This document shows positions 1-5,258 of a stretch of 5,258 nt of DNA, in pieces (positions within the stretch are counted from its first letter, which is position 1; the number at the start of each line of letters is the position of its first letter). The DNA is from Candidatus Bathyarchaeota archaeon. GTDB lineage: Archaea; Thermoproteota; Bathyarchaeia; Bathyarchaeales; Bathycorpusculaceae. A model generated the notes under the pieces. The model saw only the letters and a list, made by a program, of their open reading frames with translations, was not told the DNA's origin and did no database searches. Position numbers and translations under genes: made by a program. The stretch lies in the NCBI GenBank assembly GCA_018396935.1, contig JAGTRA010000076.1, positions 1 to 5,258 of the forward strand, given 5' to 3'.

Positions 1-1
1 A

Positions 2-619
2 GAGGAAACTGGTGAAAAAAAGATTTACATGATTAATGTGACCGCTGAAACTAATGAGATGATTAGGCGTGCAGAGTATGTGCTTTCTCAAGGCGGCGAA
101 TATATAATGGTGGATCTTCTAACGGTAGGTTTTGCCGCCCTACAAAGTCTCCGTGAAGCAGATATGCCCCTCGTTATCCACGGTCACAGGGCTGGACACG
201 CAGCTGTAACAAAAAACCCAAAACATGGCGTGTCAATGAGGGTTATTGCTAAACTGGCGAGGATAATTGGCGTGGATCAACTTCATGTAGGAACCGTAGT
301 TGGTAAAATGTTTGAGACTAGAGAGGAGGTTAAATGTAATATCGAGGCTTTAAAAATGGATATGGCTGGCTTAAAACCCTGCATGCCTGTAGCGTCAGGC
401 GGTCTACACCCTGGGCTAGTGCCCGCTCTAATAGATATTTTTGGAAAAGACTTTGTAATACAGGCTGGCGGAGGTATTCATGGCCACCGGAATGGAACAA
501 TAGCCGGCGCGAGGGCAATGCGACAAGCTGTAGACGCCGTTATGATGGGCATCTCCCTTAAAGAGTACGCTAAAGATCATAAAGAACTTGCTATAGCTCT
601 AGAAACGTGGAAGATTTGA
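2..619 (+). CDS. rbcL: Form III RuBisCO large subunit, C-terminal part (5' end outside window)
   Basis: Carboxylates ribulose-1,5-bisphosphate to two 3-phosphoglycerates; in archaea the form III enzyme ends the AMP/nucleoside salvage pathway. The frame is open from base 2 and reads EETGEKKIYMINVTAE, so the ATG at 29 is internal and about half of a roughly 430-residue protein lies upstream, including the carbamylated lysine region. Counting from that ATG, visible landmarks of the catalytic barrel are HGHRAGHAA (His53/Arg54, matching spinach His294/Arg295), His86 in HVGTVVGK, loop 6 Lys93 (spinach Lys334), SGG at 123-125 (Ser379 region) and GGG at 147-149 (phosphate binding). The C-terminus is short (EYAKDHKELAIALETWKI), as in archaeal enzymes, without the plant-type tail. 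Loop 6 reads GKMFETREEV rather than the usual GKxEG. The last 21 bases overlap the convergent R15P isomerase gene. Family assignment is firm; the form III subtype is inferred from sequence style and neighbour. Confidence 0.95.
   Translation, partial: EETGEKKIYMINVTAETNEMIRRAEYVLSQGGEYIMVDLLTVGFAALQSLREADMPLVIHGHRAGHAAVTKNPKHGVSMRVIAKLARIIGVDQLHVGTVVGKMFETREEVKCNIEALKMDMAGLKPCMPVASGGLHPGLVPALIDIFGKDFVIQAGGGIHGHRNGTIAGARAMRQAVDAVMMGISLKEYAKDHKELAIALETWKI
599..619. other. Tail-to-tail overlap of RuBisCO and R15P isomerase genes
   Basis: The RuBisCO stop (TGA, 617-619, plus strand) lies inside the isomerase gene, and the isomerase stop (TAG on the minus strand, 599-601) lies inside the RuBisCO gene. 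These 21 bases encode both C-termini: ALETWKI on one strand and NLPRF on the other. No separate terminator fits between them, so the two transcripts would be complementary at their 3' ends. Confidence 0.95.
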
Positions 620-1534
620 GCTGAAAATCCATGGATATCTTCTTCTAACAACTTCTACTATTGTGTGAGGCGATATTATACCCTCTTCACATATTATGCC
701 ATGTATAAAATCCCTTCTGGTAACGTCAAAAGCAGGATTCCTTATAATTAGGGGTTCAGGCGGGTTATCCCATACCTCCCTAGGGCTTCTTTCTTCTATC
801 TTCTCATAATCGCCATACATGGTTTCTGGATCAAACTTCAGAAGCTCTGAAGCTACATAAAATGGTGTCCTAGCCTCTTTAGCAATCAAGGCTATAGCAC
901 TTGTACCAATTTTGTTTACAATATTTCCCTCAGAAGTTATGGCATCAGCTCCCACGATAACCATGTCAACCTCATTCATGAAGAAGCGGGCAGCTGAATC
1001 AACAATAAGCGTCGTTTTTATCCCTGCTTCTACAAGCTCTTTTGCAGTTATCCTACCCTGAAAAAGAGGTCTAGTCTCGGTGCAAATCACTTCGAAGGTT
1101 TTACCTTCCTCCCTTGCTTTCTTAAGAATATTGGTTACAGTAGACGAATGGCAATGTGTAAAAACCACCATACCATCCCTAATACGCTTAGAGCCAATTT
1201 CCGCTATAAGTCTCCCAGAACGATCAAAGTCCTCTAAAAACTGATTGGCGGTTAATGAAATAACCTCTCGTAAAACTCCAACATTATCTTCATGGGTTTC
1301 CTCCAATTGCGCGATTATCCTGCGAACCGCATTTCTCATAAGCGGCTCGGTGACTCTGGACTTAAACAAAACGTCTCTAGCTTCATAAAGCTCCTTCAAA
1401 ATCTCATCCTTGTTTTTAGCCTTGGTCTTTATCGCTGCCGCCTCTATAGCCTTAATAGCGGCAATAGCTATGTTTCTTGCTCCTTGAATTTCCAACCTCT
1501 TAATTTTATTAGCTACTTCAAAAACATCCTCCAT
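599..1534 (-). CDS. Ribose-1,5-bisphosphate isomerase (e2b2 family)
   Basis: Converts ribose-1,5-bisphosphate, made from nucleotides by AMP phosphorylase, into ribulose-1,5-bisphosphate, the RuBisCO substrate; a cytosolic enzyme. The 311-residue product belongs to the eIF2B alpha/beta/delta-like fold, with a helical N-terminal domain (about 1-105) and a Rossmann-like C-terminal domain. Cys128 in FTHCHSSTV and Asp197 in VGADAI match the catalytic Cys133/Asp202 of the Thermococcus kodakarensis enzyme with a constant offset of five. ETRPLFQGR (153-161) and the NKIGT segment (207-211) are also family-typical. Length is close to the roughly 320 residues of the characterised enzyme. The ATG is fixed by an in-frame TAA just upstream (1538-1540); a weak AGAGG lies 9 bases before it. 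It begins 22 bases after nnr stops, so it is probably co-transcribed. The Thermococcus enzyme is activated by AMP; whether this one is cannot be seen. Such genes are often mislabelled eIF2B; adjacency to RuBisCO argues against that and against MtnA. Confidence 0.93.
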   Translation of the reverse strand: MEDVFEVANKIKRLEIQGARNIAIAAIKAIEAAAIKTKAKNKDEILKELYEARDVLFKSRVTEPLMRNAVRRIIAQLEETHEDNVGVLREVISLTANQFLEDFDRSGRLIAEIGSKRIRDGMVVFTHCHSSTVTNILKKAREEGKTFEVICTETRPLFQGRITAKELVEAGIKTTLIVDSAARFFMNEVDMVIVGADAITSEGNIVNKIGTSAIALIAKEARTPFYVASELLKFDPETMYGDYEKIEERSPREVWDNPPEPLIIRNPAFDVTRRDFIHGIICEEGIISPHTIVEVVRRRYPWIFSSNLPRF

Positions 1535-1556
1535 GACTTAGAGCCTCTTGCAGCTA

Positions 1557-3158
1557 CTAAATTAGGTGAATTTTACCATAGTAGCTTTCAGATAATTCTT
1601 TAAAGTTTTCACGGTAACGCTTAACTGCTTTTGGCAGATAATTGAGGACGTCTGAGGCTGTCATTCCATCTGGACCTATTTCCTCAGCTGCCATATCCCC
1701 CGCGAGTCCATGGATGAATACACCAGTCCTCACAGCCTCTTCTATATTTAACCCCAGACAGTACATGGCGGCGATTGTACCGTTCAAGACGTCTCCTGTT
1801 CCTGCTGTGGCCATTCCAGCCATTCCGCCGGTATCTCCGCTGAGGTTTATATGTACTCTTTCATCTGGATATCCAATTAGCGTGTGTGGTCCCTTTAATA
1901 CTATTATTGCATTAAGCCTTTTCGCCGTTTTTTGTAGAATCTCCACTCTGTTAGTCTCTACATCTGTGCGGTTTATTCCTAGTAATCTAGCCATCTCTCC
2001 AGTGTGGGGTGTTAAAACAGTTGGGGCTTTCCTATCCTTAAGAATTTCTGGAGTTTTTGATATGGCTGTTATTCCATCCCCATCTATGAGGAGGGGCAAC
2101 TTAATTTCTTGAGCAAGCTCCCTTACAAGCTCCATAGTTTCCTCATGCGTAGATAAACCAGGCCCCATAACAACGATTTTAGGTCTCCTTTCATGGCATA
2201 TCTTCAGCAATGTTTCCTTACACTTTAAGCTCAAGCTTCCCTCAGGCGTTTCCTCTTGAGGTAGAAAAACAACTTCCCTCCCACCCTCAGCAAGAAACGG
2301 AGCCACGGAGGCGGGGCATGCTAAATACGAGTAACCGCCACCTGCCTTGAGAAAGGAGTAGGCGGAGGCTATTGGCGCCCAATAGTAGTTCCTTGAACCA
2401 GCTATAAAAAGAGCTGGTCCATATGAAAATTTAGTGGTGTTAGGATCTCTTGCCGGGAGAGCTACAAGTTTAGGCACCTCAACCTTTATTAGATCTAAAC
2501 TTTGAAGACTTTGAGGGTAGGATATATGAGAAATGTAAAGTTTTCCACATTTACCATATCCTGGGTAAATGATATTTCCAACCTTTGGAAGGCCGAAAGT
2601 TATTGTGAAATTAGCTTTTACAGCGGCACCCATTTCCATGCCTGTATCGCCGTTTATCCCTGATGGGATGTCTATGGCGAAAACGGTTTTTCCACTCTCG
2701 TTTATTAATTGGATAACTTCTAGGTAAATGCCCTCAACATTTCTTGAAAGCCCGACGCCGAAGATTCCATCAATAATCGCATCAGATTGCTTCACATCTT
2801 CCTTAGCATCATCAGCCTTCTTTAACTCTATTATAGGTATTGGCAGTTTTTCAAGACGCTTAAGGTTCTTCTCAGCAGCGCCACGATATTTTTCCCTATC
2901 GCCTAGAATGAAAACCTTGACTTCGGCACCGTTAGAATGTAGTAGTCTTGCTACAACAAACCCGTCACCCCCATTATTTCCCGGACCACTAAATACAACA
3001 AATTTTTTACCCCTAATTCCCATTTCCTTAAGGATAACTCCACAAACAGCTATGCCTGCATTCTCCATTAAGATTTCTTCGTCTATGCCATATTCCTCTA
3101 CGGCTATTTTATCTAACTCCCGTATCTCTGAAACTTTGCATACTTTCAAGTTACTCAC
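1557..3158 (-). CDS. nnr: Bifunctional NAD(P)H-hydrate epimerase / ADP-dependent NAD(P)H-hydrate dehydratase
   Basis: Repairs NAD(P)HX, the hydrated, inactive form of NAD(P)H. The N-terminal YjeF domain epimerises R- to S-NAD(P)HX; the C-terminal ribokinase-like domain dehydrates the S form with ADP. At 533 residues it has the usual fused length. Epimerase signs (about 1-225) are SGPGNNGGDGFVVARLL (57-73) and AIDIPSGINGDTG (161-173, catalytic Asp163). Dehydratase signs are MGPGLS (331-336), LTPHTGEMARLL (382-393), LKGPHT (421-426) and TAGTGDVL (451-458, likely catalytic Asp456). A 9-bp tandem duplication gives GMAGMA just before that motif. The start is GTG; SNLKVCKVSEIRELDKIAVEEYGI matches the family N-terminus. 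There is no convincing Shine-Dalgarno site and the gene begins 9 bases after the dehydrogenase stop, so translation may depend on coupling. An out-of-frame ATG GGT GAG TAA (3162 to 3151) overlaps the GTG. Family assignment is essentially certain. Confidence 0.96.
   Translation of the reverse strand: MSNLKVCKVSEIRELDKIAVEEYGIDEEILMENAGIAVCGVILKEMGIRGKKFVVFSGPGNNGGDGFVVARLLHSNGAEVKVFILGDREKYRGAAEKNLKRLEKLPIPIIELKKADDAKEDVKQSDAIIDGIFGVGLSRNVEGIYLEVIQLINESGKTVFAIDIPSGINGDTGMEMGAAVKANFTITFGLPKVGNIIYPGYGKCGKLYISHISYPQSLQSLDLIKVEVPKLVALPARDPNTTKFSYGPALFIAGSRNYYWAPIASAYSFLKAGGGYSYLACPASVAPFLAEGGREVVFLPQEETPEGSLSLKCKETLLKICHERRPKIVVMGPGLSTHEETMELVRELAQEIKLPLLIDGDGITAISKTPEILKDRKAPTVLTPHTGEMARLLGINRTDVETNRVEILQKTAKRLNAIIVLKGPHTLIGYPDERVHINLSGDTGGMAGMATAGTGDVLNGTIAAMYCLGLNIEEAVRTGVFIHGLAGDMAAEEIGPDGMTASDVLNYLPKAVKRYRENFKELSESYYGKIHLI
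1809..1826. repeat. 9-bp tandem duplication inside nnr
   Basis: On the coding (minus) strand the two units read GGAATGGCT and GGAATGGCC, differing only in the last base, and encode GMA-GMA (residues 445-450). The duplication is in frame and sits directly before the TAGTGDVL catalytic motif of the dehydratase domain. Confidence 0.8.
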
Positions 3159-3167
3159 CCATTTGTT

Positions 3168-4181
3168 CTATGAAATCTTTAAGACTCCAGCGCCTCTGTA
3201 TTCTCCTCTCTTAAGCGCCAAAAGCGCTTTATTAGCTTCCTCAAGCTTAAATTCCGTTACTTCAGGAGTTATAGGGATTTCAGCAGCTAACGGAAGGAAT
3301 TCCTCCACATCCCTTCGAGTTATATTAGCTACGCTCTTAACCTCCTTTTCATGCCATAAATGCGCTGCGTAATCTAACTCTGGGATTAATGTCTCTTTCC
3401 TAATAACATTAATAACTAGCCTGCCACCCCTATCTAAATTTCTAAGGGCCTCAGCTATGACTATGCCTGCTGGCGTTGTATCTATCGCACGGTTAAGCTT
3501 CTTAGGCGGCGTCTCCCCCGTAACCCCAACCCAGTCAGCGCCAAATTTCCTAGCCAACTCGCTTGGCGCATCCCCTTTTCGCCTTGTGAAAACATAAACC
3601 TTAGCGTTTGGAAATTTATACCTAACAACTTGATGAACTATGTGAGCTGACGCACCATAACCGTAAAGGCCTAAAACCTCTCCATCCTTCATGCCTGTTA
3701 ACTTTAAGGCTCTGTAGCCTATTGCTCCAGCGCATAAGAGAGGCGCCGCTTGTGTATCTGTAAACCTTTCAGGAATGGGGTAAGCGAAATCCTCTTGAAC
3801 AACCATATATTCAGCATACCCTCCATCAGCATGACACCCCGTCCCCATAAACTTATCGCAAAGATTCTCATTACCCGATGAGCAGTGATAACATCTACCA
3901 CATGCTGAATATATCCATGCCACTCCAACCTTATCGCCTATGCTGTATCTTTTTGCTTCAGGTCCTAACTCAACAACACGTCCTACAACTTGATGACCCA
4001 AAATTACTGGGAGCTTAGGCATCACCCGCCCCTCTACTTCATCAAGCTCAGTGTGACACACTCCGCAAACAGACACTTTAATGAGAACCTCCCTATCCTT
4101 AGGTCTAGGAATTGGCACATCAAGAAGCTCTAAGGGCGCCTCCTCAACCATTGATATTCGCCTTAAAACTTGAGCTTTCAC
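3168..4181 (-). CDS. Zinc-dependent alcohol dehydrogenase, medium-chain family
   Basis: Predicted NAD(P)-dependent oxidoreductase interconverting an alcohol and an aldehyde or ketone; the substrate cannot be read from the sequence. The 337-residue protein has the two-domain MDR layout. Catalytic zinc ligands are Cys42 (CGVCHTEL), His63 (GHQ) and Cys150 (PLLCAGAIGYRAL); structural zinc ligands are Cys94, Cys97, Cys100 and Cys108. The usual GHE is GHQ here. The nucleotide-binding loop is GYGASAH (174-180) rather than GxGxxG, as in the adh_fam_2 (TIGR02822-like) branch of COG1064 enzymes. The second Rossmann strand ends VYVFTRRKGD, with basic residues where NAD-specific enzymes carry an acidic one, so NADP preference is possible (inference). 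The start is GTG at 4181-4179 with a perfect GGAGGTG five bases upstream. It leads the minus-strand cluster, and nnr follows after 9 bases. The family is certain; the physiological role is unknown. Confidence 0.94.
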   Translation of the reverse strand: MKAQVLRRISMVEEAPLELLDVPIPRPKDREVLIKVSVCGVCHTELDEVEGRVMPKLPVILGHQVVGRVVELGPEAKRYSIGDKVGVAWIYSACGRCYHCSSGNENLCDKFMGTGCHADGGYAEYMVVQEDFAYPIPERFTDTQAAPLLCAGAIGYRALKLTGMKDGEVLGLYGYGASAHIVHQVVRYKFPNAKVYVFTRRKGDAPSELARKFGADWVGVTGETPPKKLNRAIDTTPAGIVIAEALRNLDRGGRLVINVIRKETLIPELDYAAHLWHEKEVKSVANITRRDVEEFLPLAAEIPITPEVTEFKLEEANKALLALKRGEYRGAGVLKIS

Positions 4182-4186
4182 ACTGC

Positions 4187-4193
4187 CACCTCC
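4187..4193 (-). promoter_or_regulatory. Strong Shine-Dalgarno site for the alcohol dehydrogenase
   Basis: The minus strand reads GGAGGTG five bases before the GTG start at 4181, a near-perfect match to the archaeal anti-Shine-Dalgarno consensus. It supports the GTG start and a leadered transcript. Confidence 0.85.
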
Positions 4194-4219
4194 CTTCTCG
4201 TTCTATAAAACGGCCCCCC

Positions 4220-4229
4220 TTTATAAATA
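4220..4229 (-). promoter_or_regulatory. TATA box for the minus-strand operon
   Basis: The minus strand reads TATTTATAAA, a good archaeal TATA box, preceded by a purine-rich GGGAGG. Transcription starting about 25 bases downstream, near 4197, would give a short leader of about 16 bases containing the GGAGGTG site. A weaker TTTTATAG at 4210-4203 would place the start at the GTG itself and exclude the Shine-Dalgarno site, so it is less likely. The core TTTATAAA is a palindrome, but no gene lies suitably placed on the other side. Confidence 0.65.
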
Positions 4230-4243
4230 CCTCCCAAGGATGG

Positions 4244-4257
4244 GGCGCTATAACGCC
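4244..4257. repeat. Imperfect 14-base inverted repeat upstream of the operon TATA box
   Basis: GGCGCTATAACGCC has 4-base GC arms and a nearly symmetric AT-rich centre. It lies about 15 bases upstream of the operon TATA box as read on the minus strand, where an activator or repressor could bind. It is a single copy and no regulator gene is present, so its function is a guess. Confidence 0.35.
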
Positions 4258-4323
4258 GCTACTTTTCAGCTTCCCATCAAGCTAGCAGCTATGAAGCACC
4301 AAACATTTTTGCTTAAAATGATC

Positions 4324-4333
4324 TTTATATAAA
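4324..4333. promoter_or_regulatory. Second TATA-like element, orientation uncertain
   Basis: TTTATATAAA is a perfect palindrome and a TATA-like match on either strand. Read on plus, it would start transcripts near 4355, leaving a leader of about 35 bases to the ATG at 4390 with AGAGGG placed as a ribosome site. Read on minus, it would start near 4302 with a leader of about 120 bases for the dehydrogenase. AT-rich sequence gives such matches by chance, so support is modest. Confidence 0.35.
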
Positions 4334-4381
4334 TTTTCAGCATTATAGCCATCGCTGAGTACTACAGCATTTCGTAGAGGG

Positions 4382-4390
4382 CTATAAATA
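4382..4390 (+). promoter_or_regulatory. TATA box for the THUMP-SPOUT gene
   Basis: CTATAAATA preceded by the purine-rich AGAGGG (a possible BRE) is a good archaeal promoter core. Its centre lies about 25 bases before the ATG at 4411, which predicts a leaderless transcript from that start. It overlaps the first base of the alternative ATG at 4390, so if this box is the one used, that alternative start would not be transcribed. Confidence 0.55.
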
Positions 4391-4410
4391 TGTGTGGCTT
4401 CCAGTTTCCA

Positions 4411-5258
4411 ATGGCTTCCGTCATCATTAAGACACTTAAGGGATACGAAACTGTAGTAGCGCAACTTGTGAAAGAAAATTTTCCCAATGTAGATGTCTTA
4501 GCTAGCCCATTTGGCTATTCGGGCCTCGTTTTAGTCGCTGCTGCAGATGAAAATCCTAAGGAATTAGCTGAAAAGATTAAACTCAACCTCCCAGAAGCGG
4601 AGAAGGTTTTTCCAATTATGAAATATACAAGTGCCTGTATGGATTCTCTCTGCGAAGCCTCTATTGAATTAGCTGGACTACTAAGTGATGCAAAAAACTT
4701 TGCAGTACACACTGTAAGGCGGGGGAAACATAACTTTAGAAGTTTGGATGTTAACATTAAAGTCGGTGCTGCTTTAAAAAGTGCTACAGGATTACCTGTA
4801 AACTTAGACTCTCCAGATAGAGTGTTTTTTGTTGAAATTATCAACGAACACGCCTATCTTGGAGTCGTAGATGGCCGAGAGTTTCCAAAAAAGATGACAT
4901 CTGAGAAAATCCAGGTTAGGCCATACTTTAGGAAGGTTTCTTTGGTTCAAATGCCATACCTTGGTGGTCTTGAAGCTTCAAAAGAGATGGGTACCCGAAT
5001 AGGTAGGGAAGCTCAAACATTTGAGGTTGGCGAGCTTGTTATTGCGCCTATAGGTATTGTAAAAGCTGATGAATTCCTAAGCTTTGTTCATGGAGTATTC
5101 GAGGGTATAGAATCCCGCTATAACATTCAACTTAGAACATATGCGGAGAAGCCATGCAAAACAGAGGTTTATGTGCAAAACCTCTATGAATTGGTGAGAC
5201 AGCGGTCTTCAGAGCCTATAGTAGTCTTTGAACCTGAAGGTGAGCCAATAAATAGAGT
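4411..5258 (+). CDS. THUMP-SPOUT RNA methylase-like protein (AF2226-like), 5' part, cut by window edge
   Basis: Probable RNA-binding protein with an N-terminal THUMP region fused to a SPOUT-type methyltransferase domain; the RNA target of this archaeal family (COG1818/AF2226-like) is, as far as I know, not established. 282 codons are visible. The THUMP region covers about residues 1-155: an opening MASVIIKTLKGYETVVAQLV, then VRRGKHNFRSLDVNIKVG (102-119), where RGKH..RS..V resembles the THUMP core, and YLGVVDG (149-155). The following part (about 175-282; SLVQMPYLGG, FEVGELVIAPIGIVKADEF, EPIVVFEPEGEP) fits the start of the SPOUT domain. The SAM-binding knot would lie past the edge, so methyltransferase activity cannot be confirmed. 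An in-frame ATG at 4390 would add MCGFQFP. I prefer 4411 because the family-like N-terminus starts there and a TATA box sits about 25 bases upstream, implying a leaderless mRNA. AGAGGG at 4376-4381 could instead serve the 4390 start. It is divergent from the dehydrogenase. Confidence 0.8.
   Translation, partial: MASVIIKTLKGYETVVAQLVKENFPNVDVLASPFGYSGLVLVAAADENPKELAEKIKLNLPEAEKVFPIMKYTSACMDSLCEASIELAGLLSDAKNFAVHTVRRGKHNFRSLDVNIKVGAALKSATGLPVNLDSPDRVFFVEIINEHAYLGVVDGREFPKKMTSEKIQVRPYFRKVSLVQMPYLGGLEASKEMGTRIGREAQTFEVGELVIAPIGIVKADEFLSFVHGVFEGIESRYNIQLRTYAEKPCKTEVYVQNLYELVRQRSSEPIVVFEPEGEPINR

Larger units (their letters stand above)
599..4181 (-). other. Predicted three-gene transcription unit: alcohol dehydrogenase, nnr, R15P isomerase
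   Basis: The three minus-strand genes are separated by 9 and 22 bases with no room for internal promoters, and only the first has a strong Shine-Dalgarno site and an upstream TATA box. This is the usual pattern of an archaeal operon. No T-rich terminator is seen at the 599 end, where the unit runs into the RuBisCO gene on the opposite strand. Co-transcription is inferred from spacing. Confidence 0.75.
4182..4410. other. Divergent intergenic regulatory region
   Basis: These 229 bases separate the divergent dehydrogenase and SPOUT genes. They hold a Shine-Dalgarno site and two TATA-like elements facing the dehydrogenase, two TATA-like elements that could face the SPOUT gene, and one imperfect inverted repeat. 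I found no tRNA fold, no convincing C/D-box RNA and no credible small gene here. Confidence 0.8.

Noticed and set aside
330..518. 62-codon open frame on the minus strand
   Set aside because: Antisense to conserved RuBisCO active-site coding sequence.
627..636. 10-base palindrome ATCCATGGAT
   Set aside because: It lies inside the isomerase coding sequence near its 3' end; a perfect 10-base palindrome is expected by chance in a window this long and no T-tract follows.
1292..1603. 103-codon open frame on the plus strand
   Set aside because: Antisense to the R15P isomerase start and the nnr end; no ribosome site or domain.
1642..2112. 156-codon open frame on the plus strand
   Set aside because: It lies wholly antisense to the dehydratase domain of nnr, whose motifs are clear; its protein is Ser/Pro/Ile-rich with no recognisable domain.
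3151..3162. Three-codon minimal frame ATG GGT GAG TAA overlapping the nnr GTG
   Set aside because: No ribosome site precedes it; it is probably a by-product of the nnr start context, though it is noted in the nnr entry.
2728..3372. 214-codon open frame on the plus strand
   Set aside because: It is antisense to both nnr and the dehydrogenase, crosses their junction, and gives a low-complexity Ser/Leu/Thr-rich product typical of shadow frames.
4288..4358. Possible C/D-box guide RNA (ATGA-like and CTGA-like boxes)
   Set aside because: The boxes depart from the RTGATGA and CTGA pattern and are not spaced as a C/D'/C'/D set on either strand.
4282..4464. 60-codon open frame on the minus strand, partly intergenic
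   Set aside because: It overlaps the start of the SPOUT gene on the opposite strand, has no ribosome site and no recognisable motif; it is best explained by chance.
4515..4844. 109-codon open frame on the minus strand
   Set aside because: Fully antisense to the well-supported THUMP region of the SPOUT gene.

Overview
The window looks archaeal. It carries the C-terminal half of a form III RuBisCO, a ribose-1,5-bisphosphate (R15P) isomerase, a bifunctional Nnr and an AF2226-like THUMP-SPOUT protein, a combination typical of archaea. Strong TATA elements of archaeal type lie in the one real intergenic region, and the lead gene of the minus-strand cluster has a perfect GGAGGTG Shine-Dalgarno site. 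Base composition is moderate and slightly AT-rich by eye. A Bathyarchaeia-like or other uncultured Thermoproteota lineage fits, but the sequence alone does not fix the phylum. There are no RNA genes, mobile elements, CRISPR arrays or obvious foreign segments.

Layout: the plus strand enters with the 3' part of the RuBisCO large-subunit gene, which ends at 619. Three minus-strand genes run toward it: a zinc-dependent alcohol dehydrogenase (4181 to 3168), NAD(P)HX epimerase/dehydratase nnr (3158 to 1557) and R15P isomerase (1534 to 599). The gaps are only 9 and 22 bases, so they probably form one transcription unit driven from about 4220. Its last gene overlaps the RuBisCO gene tail-to-tail by 21 bases. 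A 229-base divergent intergenic region (4182-4410) holds TATA-like elements for both directions. It is followed by the 5' part of a plus-strand gene for a THUMP-SPOUT RNA methylase-like protein, which runs off the right edge.

Biochemistry: R15P isomerase makes ribulose-1,5-bisphosphate, and form III RuBisCO carboxylates it to 3-phosphoglycerate. These are the last two steps of the archaeal AMP/nucleoside pentose-bisphosphate pathway; the first enzyme, AMP phosphorylase, is not in the window. Nnr repairs damaged hydrated NAD(P)H, and the dehydrogenase uses NAD(P)(H). The minus-strand unit therefore joins nucleotide-ribose salvage with nicotinamide-cofactor use and repair. That functional link is inference.

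I see no clear candidate for a wholly new system. The points most worth checking are the overlapping convergent pathway genes, an altered loop 6 in RuBisCO, a 9-bp tandem duplication beside the Nnr catalytic motif, and the uncertain start of the SPOUT gene.
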